From assembly GCA_964555735.1 (NCBI GenBank), contig CAZKTS010000238.1, positions 1 to 14,161 on the forward strand: a stretch of 14,161 nt of DNA, read 5' to 3'. Made by a program: the position numbers and the translations under genes. Below the pieces are notes generated by a model. It saw only the letters and a list, made by a program, of their open reading frames with translations, was not told the DNA's origin and made no database searches. The stretch comes from CAZKTS01 sp964555735 (lineage in GTDB: Bacteria; Actinomycetota; Acidimicrobiia; IMCC26256; PALSA-555). Position 1 is the stretch's first letter. The number at the start of each line of letters is the position of its first letter. Below are positions 8,554 through 14,161 of this stretch, in pieces.

Positions 8554-9243
8554 TCAGCCGATCGATCGCAAGGGCTCCGCGGGGCGGTCGGCGGTGGCGC
8601 GGTCGATGGGGACAACGCCGGCGAGCGGCGAGGGTGTCGAGAGATCCCAGCCGAGCCGGGTGGCCTCGAACGCCTCGGCGTGACGCACGCGGCCTTGGAA
8701 GCCTCGGAATCGCGCCTGCGCCTCGATCGCCTCGAGGTCGACCGGGCCGGCGCGCAGCACCTGTGAGAGGTGGGCGCGCAGCGCGTCGAGCTTGGCGTCG
8801 ATCGATGCGTCGATGTCGACGTAGACGGTCGGGTGGAACACGCGCGTGGAGGGCGTCTCGTACTGGAGGATCGTCGGGAGCCGACGCCCCGCCGCGAAGC
8901 TCGCGGTGGCGGTCGCCCGGTGGTCCTGGTGGGTGTCATCGGCGGCGTGGGTGTAGAGCACCTGTGCGCCCGACGCGGCGATGGCGTCGTCGATCACGGC
9001 GATGGCTTCAGGACCGCTCGGCACCTCACCGTCGTCGAAGCCACCCCACCGGAGCGTCGCTCCGAGCTGTGCGGCGGCCGCTTCCTGCTCGCCTCGCCGG
9101 CTCATGCCGTCGATGCTGCCGAGCCCGCCGCTCGTCATCACGAGGATCGTCACGTGGTCGCCGCGCGCCGCGTGCCGCAGCAGCGTGGCCCCGCACCCGA
9201 GCTCGACATCGTCGGGGTGTGCCCCGACCGCCAACACGTCCAC
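8554..9243 (-). CDS. PIG-L/LmbE family zinc-dependent deacetylase
   Basis: A 229-residue member of the PIG-L family, metal-dependent N-deacetylases acting on N-acetylglucosaminyl compounds (MshB, Mca, BshB, GlcNAc-PI deacetylase). The metal motif AHPDDVE is at residues 8-14, so His9 and Asp12 are likely metal ligands and Asp11 the base; HQDH at 105-108 supplies the third ligand, His108. The HPDDVE form and short length resemble BshB1/LmbE-type proteins more than the longer mycothiol enzymes MshB and Mca, which usually have HPDDE. The GTG start at 9243 is supported by GGGAGG 10 nt upstream and by the family N-terminus. In-frame sequence upstream of it is unrelated to the family. No neighbour indicates a thiol pathway, so the substrate is unknown. 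Confidence 0.87.
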   Translation of the reverse strand: MDVLAVGAHPDDVELGCGATLLRHAARGDHVTILVMTSGGLGSIDGMSRRGEQEAAAAQLGATLRWGGFDDGEVPSGPEAIAVIDDAIAASGAQVLYTHAADDTHQDHRATATASFAAGRRLPTILQYETPSTRVFHPTVYVDIDASIDAKLDALRAHLSQVLRAGPVDLEAIEAQARFRGFQGRVRHAEAFEATRLGWDLSTPSPLAGVVPIDRATADRPAEPLRSIG

Positions 9244-9339
9244 TGCCCCTCGACCTCCCGACCGGGCCCCACCCGGTGTGTCCGTTCGCCCTGGTAATCG
9301 GCACGCGACGGGGTCGGCTGAAGGGCCGTTGGGCGCGAG

Positions 9340-9367
9340 TTGACGCCGGCCCGTCGGGGCGCAGAAT
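9340..9367 (+). promoter_or_regulatory. Candidate promoter for the HAD phosphatase gene
   Basis: TTGACG (9340-9345) and CAGAAT (9362-9367) are separated by 16 nt in the 197-nt gap between the divergent deacetylase and phosphatase genes. The hexamers match the -35 and -10 consensus at five and four positions. The leader would be about 70 nt. No other structure of note was seen in this gap. Confidence 0.4.
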
Positions 9368-9440
9368 TGCCCTCTGACCTGCGGTTTCAGGGGTAGGGCG
9401 GGTCGCGGCGACGACCCGTGGCGAGCCCGTCCGACGCGCC

Positions 9441-10253
9441 ATGCTGGGCCGGATGCACCGAGTCGACGTGGTCGTGACCGACCTCGACGGGACGCTCTGG
9501 TCCGGTCACGAGGAGCTGCACCCCGGCACGCTCGAGGCGTGGCGCGAGCTCGAACGCCGAGGCATCCCCGTGCTCGTGGCGACCGGTCGCCGGGTCGGTT
9601 CGGCTCGGGCCCCGCTCGCCCGTCACGGGCTCGCGCCCATGGCAACCGTGCTCAACGGCGCCCTCGGCATCGACCTCGCAACCGACGAGCGGTTCCACCG
9701 CCGCGCGTACGAGACCGAGGCTGCGCTCGCCGTCCTGGCCGCGTTCCGGGCCGAAGGCGTCGAGCCGTGCGTCTACGTCGAGCATCCCGAGATCGACGTC
9801 TACCTCGACGCCACGCCGTCGTCGCACCCCGGTCACGTCGCCACGCTGACCACCGCCCGGCAGGCCGATCTCGCCGAGGTGGTGGCGAGCACGCCGATCC
9901 TCATGTTCGCGGTGATGGGGCACCCGCGAGAGCCGCTCGACCGGATCGCCGCCGCGCTCGACGGCATCGCGGAGCGGCACCTCAACGTCGACCAGTGGGG
10001 CGACCACTCGTGCACCATCACGCCGCTCGGCCTCTCGAAGTGGGACGGCGTGGAGGTGTGCTGTGAACGGCTCGGGCTCGACTCGACCCGGGTGCTCGCG
10101 ATCGGCGACGGACCGAACGACGTCGAGCTGCTCACCGGCGCGGCCGTGGCCGTGGCGCCGGCCGACGGCGACGAGCGGACGCTCGCCGTCGCCGACCACC
10201 TGGTGCCGTCAGCCCGCGACGGCGGGTGGGCCCGGATCCTCGATCTCGTCTGA
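9441..10253 (+). CDS. Cof-type HAD-superfamily phosphatase
   Basis: A 270-residue hydrolase with all four HAD motifs: motif I TDLDGTLW (nucleophile Asp14, acid Asp16), motif II VATGRR (Thr48), motif III Lys200 in GLSKWDGVEV, and motif IV GDGPNDVELL (Asp223, Asp227). The large cap between motifs II and III and the block NVDQWGDHSCTITPLGLSK are typical of Cof-type (IIB) members, Mg-dependent phosphatases of sugar phosphates or cofactors. The start may be the ATG at 9441 or the ATG at 9453; the second gives the more usual short lead (MHRVDVVVTDLDGTL). No strong ribosome site is seen for either. The 3' end overlaps the convergent membrane-protein gene by 45 nt. Substrate unknown. Confidence 0.9.
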   Translation: MLGRMHRVDVVVTDLDGTLWSGHEELHPGTLEAWRELERRGIPVLVATGRRVGSARAPLARHGLAPMATVLNGALGIDLATDERFHRRAYETEAALAVLAAFRAEGVEPCVYVEHPEIDVYLDATPSSHPGHVATLTTARQADLAEVVASTPILMFAVMGHPREPLDRIAAALDGIAERHLNVDQWGDHSCTITPLGLSKWDGVEVCCERLGLDSTRVLAIGDGPNDVELLTGAAVAVAPADGDERTLAVADHLVPSARDGGWARILDLV

Positions 10254-10748
10254 GCCGCCGGCCCGCAGGCGGCGGCGCGTATCGATCACGAACGCGACGA
10301 TGCCGACCCCGACCGCGGCGATCGCGACGAACACCAGGATCTCGCCGACGCGCTCGGTGGCGCCGTAGTAGTCGGTGACGCCGGGGATGTCGACCTTCCG
10401 TTGGAGCACGCCGACGATGCCCACGAGCGCGCCCGCGACGATCACGAGCGCGTCGAGCAGAGCGACGACCATCGCCGCCCGCGCCGAACGAGGCGCGCCG
10501 AGCACGTGCGGCCACCGAACGAGGAACGTCGCGGCCAACAACGCGACGAGCAGCTCCCATGCGGCGACGCCGTGCGTGGCCTCGTCGACGCGGCTCCAGT
10601 CGTCGACCACACCGAGCGCCGGTGTCCCCGCCGCGATCACACAGCGGCCGACGATCGTCACGAAGACCCCGGCGACGAGCAGCCACACCACGGCGCCCAC
10701 GAGACTCGCTCGGGGCCGGTCGCCGTCCCTCTCCGGTTCGTCCACCAC
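10209..10748 (-). CDS. Hypothetical four-helix integral membrane protein
   Basis: A 179-residue protein I do not recognise. Four hydrophobic spans are visible at about residues 16-39, 61-77, 91-115 and 136-157, with short polar termini. The first 15 residues are charged and the C-terminal 20 begin RRRLRAGG, consistent with both termini in the cytoplasm. No catalytic or ligand-binding motif is evident. The GTG at 10748 starts 10 nt after the acetyltransferase stop on the same strand, so it is probably the last gene of the leuA-led run; an adjacent GTG one codon later is equally possible. Its last 14 codons and stop are antisense to the end of the HAD gene. Confidence 0.68.
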   Translation of the reverse strand: MVDEPERDGDRPRASLVGAVVWLLVAGVFVTIVGRCVIAAGTPALGVVDDWSRVDEATHGVAAWELLVALLAATFLVRWPHVLGAPRSARAAMVVALLDALVIVAGALVGIVGVLQRKVDIPGVTDYYGATERVGEILVFVAIAAVGVGIVAFVIDTRRRLRAGGSDEIEDPGPPAVAG

Positions 10749-10758
10749 CGCGGCGACG

Positions 10759-11349
10759 CTACTCCCGGCGACCGGAGCCGGCCGCGGTGGCGTGCGGGCC
10801 CGCCGGACGCTCCATGAGCCAGGAGTCGCGGGGCTCGCCGTCGACGCGCTCGTGATCGGGTAGCACCCGGACCTTGCGGAAGCCGGCCTTCTCGTAGCAG
10901 CGCACCGCGCGGAGGTTCTCGACGACGGGGTCGGTCACGACCAGCCGCGCGCCGGGGCCGTCCGGACCGAGCAGCCAGTCGACGACGGCGCGCACCTGTC
11001 GCGAGCCGATGCCGCGGTCGTGCAACCGAGACTCGCCGACGAACTGGTCGATGCCCCAGGCGCGGTCGTCGATGGTGAGCTCGTACTCGGCGAGCAGGTC
11101 CGCGTCGTGGTCGACCGGGTACCACTGCTGGAAGCCGATCGGTGCGCCGTCGAGCTCGACGACCGAGTGGGTCACGATGTCGCAGTCCTCGAGGACGTTG
11201 TCGTAGACGTAGGCGTCGTCATAGGTGACGCTTACGCCCTCCCACCATGCACCGACCGCCGGATCCCGCAGCCATCCGGCGAGCATCGGCACGTCGTCGT
11301 CGGTGATCGGTCGGAACGTGAACCCGTCCGCCGTGAAGAACGCTGTCAC
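10759..11349 (-). CDS. GNAT acetyltransferase, AAC(6')/IucB-like
   Basis: A 196-residue GNAT protein. The closest pattern I recognise is aminoglycoside 6'-N-acetyltransferase of the AAC(6')-Ib type: FRPITDDDVPMLAGWLRDP with a following WW, APIGFQQWY (residues 69-77), AWGIDQFVG (97-105), the acetyl-CoA loop RLHDRGIGSRQVRAVVDWLL (108-127), and NLRAVRCYEKAGF (145-157). Related proteins acetylate aminoglycosides or siderophore hydroxylysine, so resistance activity is possible but unproven; many chromosomal relatives have other substrates. The GTG start overlaps the methyltransferase stop as GTGA, so it is probably translationally coupled within the leuA run. In-frame sequence further upstream lies inside the methyltransferase gene and is not used. 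Confidence 0.85.
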   Translation of the reverse strand: MTAFFTADGFTFRPITDDDVPMLAGWLRDPAVGAWWEGVSVTYDDAYVYDNVLEDCDIVTHSVVELDGAPIGFQQWYPVDHDADLLAEYELTIDDRAWGIDQFVGESRLHDRGIGSRQVRAVVDWLLGPDGPGARLVVTDPVVENLRAVRCYEKAGFRKVRVLPDHERVDGEPRDSWLMERPAGPHATAAGSGRRE

Positions 11350-12047
11350 TGCGCGGGCTTGACCCCGACCAGCAGCGCGAGCTCCCGCCACTTCCAGTGG
11401 CAGTCGACCGACTCGAAGCCCGCGTCGCGCAGCCACCCGAGCTGCGTCTCGACGAGCGCCAGCTTGTTGGACGGGTCGTCCTGCTCGGGCGTCTTGCCGA
11501 TCGCCGCGAGGAACTCGACGTGCAACGCGGGCGTCACCGACGCCGTGTGCTCGAGGTTGCAGAACACGCCGCCGGGCTCCAGGCGATCGAAGATCTCGCC
11601 GTAGAGCGCTCGCTTGCGCTCGTCGACCACATGGTGGATCGCGAACGACGAGACGATCGCGTCGAACGATCCCCACGACGGGGGCAGCGAGTCGTCGAGG
11701 TCGTGCTCGACCACGCTCACGGCATCGTCGCCCGCGAAGCGCTCGCGCGCGATCGAGAGCATCTCGGCCGAGAAGTCGGCCGCGACCCCCTCGGCCCCTG
11801 GGTACGCAGCGCGCACCAGGTGCAGCAGGTAGCCGTCGCCCGTCCCGAGGTCGAGCACCCGCGCCGGATCGCGCGGCACGAACTCGAGGAGGGCGCCGTA
11901 GCCCTCGGCGCGGTGCGGGATGTCGTCGCGCTCCGCCAGGTAGCGCTGGGCCCATTCGGGCCGCGTCCACCAGTTCACCGCTCCTTGCGGCTCCGCCGCC
12001 GAGCCGCTCGGGCCCGAGTTCACCGCCGGCGCGTCCGTGGCACTCAC
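11346..12047 (-). CDS. Class I SAM-dependent methyltransferase, substrate unknown
   Basis: A 233-residue Rossmann-fold methyltransferase. Motif I is VLDLGTGDG (residues 64-72); an acidic residue at the end of the second strand (ADFSAEML, Asp91) would bind the SAM ribose; HDLDD (115-119) and FDAIVSSFAIHHV (128-140) are motifs II-III; LEPGGVFCNLEH follows. A conserved-looking N-terminal lead, WWTRPEWAQRYLAERDDIPHR, precedes the fold and may form a lid. The first 22 residues are low-complexity and the true start could be a little downstream. The GTG at 12047 overlaps the leuA stop as GTGA, and its own stop overlaps the acetyltransferase start the same way. This places it under leuA control, but nothing shows a role in leucine synthesis. 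Confidence 0.87.
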   Translation of the reverse strand: MSATDAPAVNSGPSGSAAEPQGAVNWWTRPEWAQRYLAERDDIPHRAEGYGALLEFVPRDPARVLDLGTGDGYLLHLVRAAYPGAEGVAADFSAEMLSIARERFAGDDAVSVVEHDLDDSLPPSWGSFDAIVSSFAIHHVVDERKRALYGEIFDRLEPGGVFCNLEHTASVTPALHVEFLAAIGKTPEQDDPSNKLALVETQLGWLRDAGFESVDCHWKWRELALLVGVKPAQ

Positions 12048-13582
12048 GGCCCGACCGTCCGCAGGCGCGGCTCCGCGTCACGCAGGCGCACGATCTTGTT
12101 GACCGCATTCAGGTAGGCCCGGGCAGAAGCCTCGACGACGTCGGTGGCCACCCCGCGCCCGGTGCCCTTGCAACCGTCGGCCTCGAGCTGGATCACCACG
12201 TCGCCGAGCGCGTCGCCACCGCCGGTGACCGACGACACGCGGAAGTCGAGCAGCGTGCCCGACACCTTGGTCGCGTCGGCGATCGCGTTGACGGCCGCGT
12301 CGATCATGCCGTTGCCCTCGGCTTCACCCTCGACCTTCGCCTGGCCGTCGGTGAGCACGACCTTCGCGACCGGCGTGCTCTGGGTGCCGCCGTGCACGTC
12401 GAGGCTCACCATCGTGTACCGATGCACGACGCTGGTGCCGAGCTCCTCGGCGACGATCGCTTCGAGGTCGGCTTCGGTGATCTCGACCTTGCGGTCGGCC
12501 AGCTCCTTGAAGCGCACGAACGCCTGGTTCAGCGCGTCGCCCTGCACGTGCAGGCCCATCTTCTCCAGGGTGTCGGCGAAGGCGTGCCGGCCTGAGTGCT
12601 TCCCGAGCACGATCTGCGCCGCTTCCTGGCCGACGGTCGCGGCGTCGATGATCTCGTAGGTCTCGCGGTCCTCCAGCACGCCGTGCTGGTGGATGCCGGA
12701 CTCGTGCGCGAACGCGTTCCGTCCGACGACCGCCTTGTTGTACTGCACCGGGTAGCCGGTCAGGCGGGAGACCATCCGAGAGGTACGGGCCAGCTCCTCG
12801 GTGTTCACGCCGACTTCGACATGGCCGAAGTAGTCGCCACGCGTCTTGATCGCCATCACGATCTCCTCGAGCGCGGCGTTGCCGGCTCGTTCACCCAGAC
12901 CGTTGATCGCGCACTCCACCTGCCGGGCACCCGCGGCGACACCGGCGAGGGAGTTGGCGACCGCCAGCCCCAGGTCGTTGTGGCAGTGCGTCGACACCTC
13001 GTAGTCGCCCTTCACCGTCGCCAGGATGTGGCGGATCAGCTCGCCGTACTCGGCCGGGACGCCGTAGCCGACGGTGTCGGGGATGTTCAGCGTGGTCGCG
13101 CCGCTGTCGACTGCCAGCTGGAGCACCTCGCACATGAAGTCGACATCGGAGCGGCTGCCGTCCTCGGGCGAGAACTCCACGTCGGACGTGTAGCTCGCGG
13201 CCCGACCGACGCCGGCGACGACCTCCGCCTTCACCTCGTCCTCGGTCATCCGCAGCTTCTTCTTCATGTGGATGGCGGACGTCGCGATGAACACGTGGAT
13301 GCGCGGCTTCTCGGCGTGCTGCACCGCCTCCCAGGCCCGGTCGACGTCCTTGAACGCCGTACGCGAGAGCGCGGTGATGGTCGGCCCGTGCACCGCCTTG
13401 GCGATGGCCTCGACCGCGTCGAAGTCGCCCTGGCTCGCGATCGGGAACCCGGCCTCGATGACGTCGACCCCGAGTCGGCCCAGCTGCTCGGCGATCTCGA
13501 GCTTCTCGCCCACGTCGAGGGAGATGCCGGGCGACTGCTCGCCGTCCCGCAGCGTCGTGTCGAAGATCTTCACCTGGTCCAT
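12044..13582 (-). CDS. leuA: 2-isopropylmalate synthase
   Basis: LeuA condenses acetyl-CoA with 2-oxoisovalerate, the first committed step of leucine synthesis, and is feedback-inhibited by leucine. The 512-residue protein has a TIM-barrel catalytic domain with FDTTLRDGEQSPG (residues 7-19), the metal-binding THCHNDLGLA (198-207), CAINGLGERAGN (224-235) and AHESGIHQHG (292-301), then a C-terminal LeuA dimer/allosteric domain (HGGTQSTPVAKVVL, RVSSVTGGGDALGDVV). Length matches the bacterial type. The ATG at 13582 gives the family start MDQVKIFDTTL. A 53-codon open extension upstream begins inside the leader terminator and is rejected. Ribosome binding is weak (GAGCGAGACAG before ATG). It heads a run with the methyltransferase, acetyltransferase and membrane protein, and is preceded by a probable leucine attenuator. 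Confidence 0.97.
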   Translation of the reverse strand: MDQVKIFDTTLRDGEQSPGISLDVGEKLEIAEQLGRLGVDVIEAGFPIASQGDFDAVEAIAKAVHGPTITALSRTAFKDVDRAWEAVQHAEKPRIHVFIATSAIHMKKKLRMTEDEVKAEVVAGVGRAASYTSDVEFSPEDGSRSDVDFMCEVLQLAVDSGATTLNIPDTVGYGVPAEYGELIRHILATVKGDYEVSTHCHNDLGLAVANSLAGVAAGARQVECAINGLGERAGNAALEEIVMAIKTRGDYFGHVEVGVNTEELARTSRMVSRLTGYPVQYNKAVVGRNAFAHESGIHQHGVLEDRETYEIIDAATVGQEAAQIVLGKHSGRHAFADTLEKMGLHVQGDALNQAFVRFKELADRKVEITEADLEAIVAEELGTSVVHRYTMVSLDVHGGTQSTPVAKVVLTDGQAKVEGEAEGNGMIDAAVNAIADATKVSGTLLDFRVSSVTGGGDALGDVVIQLEADGCKGTGRGVATDVVEASARAYLNAVNKIVRLRDAEPRLRTVGP

Positions 13583-13589
13583 CTGTCTC

Positions 13590-13646
13590 GCTCGCTCTCT
13601 GTGCGCCGGGATACCCGGCGCACGGTCGTTCGCTCGCTGGGCGAGC
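13590..13646 (-). repeat. Self-complementary GCTCGC/GCGAGC tract upstream of the leuA start
   Basis: On the minus strand GCTCGC (13641-13646) can pair with GCGAGC at 13632-13637 through a 3-nt loop, or with an identical GCGAGC at 13590-13595, which lies 7 nt before the leuA ATG. A second run of CGAAGCGAGC units sits at 13649-13675. The tract is low-complexity, so the competing pairings may be accidental. Confidence 0.5.
13601..13623 (-). other. Perfect 10-bp hairpin next to the leuA ribosome-binding region
   Basis: The arms GTGCGCCGGG (13601-13610) and CCCGGCGCAC (13614-13623) are perfect complements around a 3-nt loop. The hairpin ends 18 nt before the leuA ATG and has no U tract, so it is not a terminator. 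It may keep the start region single-stranded or protect the mRNA. Confidence 0.7.
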
Positions 13647-13716
13647 TCCGCTCGCTTCGCTCGCTTCGCCGCTTGGCTGTCTCGCTGGTTCTCCGTCTTG
13701 CTGGTTTCGGGCAACG

Positions 13717-13749
13717 AAAAACCCCCCTGGCCCGAAGGCACAGGGAGGC
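13717..13749 (-). terminator. Intrinsic terminator in the leuA leader
   Basis: On the minus strand GCCTCCCTG-T-GCC pairs with GGC-CAGGGGGGT: ten Watson-Crick and two G-T pairs with one bulged T at 13740. The loop is TTCG closed by C-G, the very stable UUCG tetraloop. A T tract (13717-13721) follows immediately. It lies 29 nt after the leader-peptide stop and 134 nt before leuA. Confidence 0.88.
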
Positions 13750-13752
13750 GTC

Positions 13753-13776
13753 CGCGAGCACCGGAGGGTGCCCGCG
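13753..13776 (-). other. Leader hairpin between the leader-peptide stop and the terminator
   Basis: CGCGGGCACC and GGTGCTCGCG form a 10-bp stem with one G-T pair and a CTCC loop. Its 5' arm begins 1 nt after the leader-peptide stop codon, so a ribosome resting at that stop would cover it, while one stalled on the Leu codons would leave more of it free. Confidence 0.75.
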
Positions 13777-13777
13777 T

Positions 13778-13828
13778 CTAGGTAAGAAGGAGTCGAATCG
13801 AGGTGGGGGTCCGCAGCTCCGTCTTCAC
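13778..13828 (-). CDS. leuL: leuA leader peptide with three consecutive leucine codons
   Basis: A 16-codon frame starting at GTG encodes MKTELRTPTSIRLLLT. Codons 13-15 are CTC CTT CTT, followed by one Thr codon and TAG. Four of 16 residues are Leu, and two of the three clustered codons are CTT, which is otherwise uncommon in this GC-rich window. No Shine-Dalgarno sequence precedes the GTG, but a promoter-like -10 hexamer ends 9 nt upstream, so the message may be leaderless. Position before a hairpin, a terminator and leuA is the classical leucine-attenuation layout. The peptide itself is not expected to have a function; its translation senses charged tRNA-Leu. An overlapping five-codon frame starting at the ATG at 13842 carries a single Leu codon and is a poor alternative. 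Confidence 0.8.
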   Translation of the reverse strand: MKTELRTPTSIRLLLT

Positions 13829-13837
13829 AGTCCGTCC

Positions 13838-13866
13838 ATCATGACGGCTCGACGGTCCGAACGCAA
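13838..13866 (-). promoter_or_regulatory. Candidate leuA promoter upstream of the leader peptide
   Basis: TTGCGT (13861-13866) and CATGAT (13838-13843) lie 17 nt apart on the minus strand, optimal for a sigma-70 promoter. The hexamers match consensus at three and four positions. Initiation about 7 nt downstream of the -10 would fall within 3 nt of the leader-peptide GTG. The pair starts 20 nt after the serA stop. Confidence 0.5.
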
Positions 13867-13885
13867 GTGATCTCGGTGGCGACCG

Positions 13886-14161
13886 TCACCCGAGCTCGAT
13901 CGCCCGGGCATCGATGATCCCGTCGTGGGCGCGCAGCTCGTCGATCACCTCGCGCGGCACCGGCGCGTCGGCCGAGATGACCATGAGCGCAGGTTCGCCG
14001 GCCTCGTTGGTGCCGACGTCCATGTCGGCGATGTTGATCCCCGACGCGCCGAGGATGGAGCCGACCGCGCCGATCATCCCCGGCGTGTCGGTGTTGCGGA
14101 CCACGAGCATGTGGCTCGACGGCGGGACGTCGACGCTGTGCTCGTCGATCCCCACGATGCG
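13886..14161 (-). CDS. serA: D-3-phosphoglycerate dehydrogenase, C-terminal ACT domain (5' end outside window)
   Basis: Only the last 91 codons are in the window and the frame is open at the edge. The sequence begins RIVGIDEHSVDVPPSSHML, a typical link into the regulatory ACT domain, followed by VVRNTDTPGMIGAVGSILG, SGINIADMDVGT, GEPALMVISAD and VPREVIDELRAHDGI. This is the SerA C-terminus: the enzyme oxidises 3-phosphoglycerate at the start of serine synthesis, and its ACT domain binds serine as feedback inhibitor. The catalytic and nucleotide-binding domains must lie beyond the right edge, so another ACT-containing protein is not fully excluded. It is codirectional with leuA, and the leader terminator is the first obvious transcription stop after it. 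Confidence 0.88.
   Translation of the reverse strand, partial: RIVGIDEHSVDVPPSSHMLVVRNTDTPGMIGAVGSILGASGINIADMDVGTNEAGEPALMVISADAPVPREVIDELRAHDGIIDARAIELG

Larger units (their letters stand above)
13583..13828 (-). promoter_or_regulatory. leuA leader RNA: probable ribosome-mediated leucine attenuator
   Basis: The minus-strand leader holds, in transcription order, a leader peptide with three Leu codons, a 10-bp hairpin (13753-13776), an intrinsic terminator (13717-13749), an imperfect GCGAGCGAA-rich tract, and a hairpin close to the leuA start. This order is that of known amino-acid attenuators. A possible competing pairing joins GGGCAC (13768-13773) with GTGCCT (13736-13741), which would disrupt both the first hairpin and the terminator top. 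I could not fold it computationally, so the exact switch is unresolved. The terminator might alternatively just end serA transcription. Confidence 0.75.

Noticed and set aside
11350..12108. N-terminal extension of the acetyltransferase frame
   Set aside because: The extension lies inside the methyltransferase and leuA genes; the GTGA overlap start at 11349 gives a normal-length GNAT protein.
13583..13741. N-terminal extension of leuA by 53 codons
   Set aside because: It would begin inside the terminator stem and encode an unrelated Arg/Ala-rich segment; the ATG at 13582 gives the normal LeuA N-terminus.
13825..13842. Short ATG frame MMDGL overlapping the leader-peptide start
   Set aside because: It has only one Leu codon and its ATGs overlap the proposed -10 hexamer; the GTG frame with three Leu codons fits the leader far better.
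12596..13870. Plus-strand 424-codon frame opposite leuA
   Set aside because: Antisense shadow of leuA; it also runs through the attenuator structures and shows no domain.

Overview
This is a high-GC, mostly coding bacterial chromosomal segment. Base composition, frequent GTG/TTG starts, 4-nt GTGA gene overlaps and the gene content (GreA, an ECF sigma factor with a single-pass membrane partner, actinobacterial-looking LeuC and LeuA) point to an actinobacterium, possibly class Acidimicrobiia. The class-level placement is inference from family resemblance. I see no mobile element, phage gene, CRISPR array, tRNA or rRNA.

Layout. 1-1742 (+): 3' end of greA, an ECF sigma factor, and a probable membrane anti-sigma partner whose C-terminal tail is a (Gly-Asn)n tract encoded by a hexamer repeat. 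1764-2438 (+): a DUF429 protein. 2440-6323 (-): a small winged-helix regulator with a degenerate N-terminal half, then hyuA and hyuB (hydantoinase/oxoprolinase family), with hyuA and hyuB overlapping by GTGA. 6459-8464 (+): leuC and leuD, the two subunits of isopropylmalate isomerase, divergent from the regulator and followed by a strong hairpin. 8554-9243 (-): a PIG-L/LmbE-type zinc deacetylase. 9441-10253 (+): a Cof-type HAD phosphatase. 10209-13582 (-): leuA, then a SAM methyltransferase, an AAC(6')-like acetyltransferase and a four-helix membrane protein, in one tightly packed run. 13583-13885 (-): the leuA leader. 13886-14161 (-): the C-terminal ACT domain of serA (5' end outside the window).

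The best regulatory signal is the 303-nt leader between serA and leuA. It contains, in order, a promoter-like pair of hexamers, a 16-residue leader peptide (GTG start, no clear ribosome site) with three consecutive Leu codons just before its stop, a 10-bp hairpin, and a textbook intrinsic terminator with a C(UUCG)G loop and a U tract. This is what ribosome-mediated leucine attenuation predicts. leuA commits carbon to leucine and LeuCD do the next step. leuB is not in the window, so the pathway is dispersed. The methyltransferase and acetyltransferase translationally chained to leuA would share its leucine control. I found no clear defence or otherwise wholly new system; the attenuator, the leuA-linked accessory genes and the NG-tailed sigma partner deserve the most attention.
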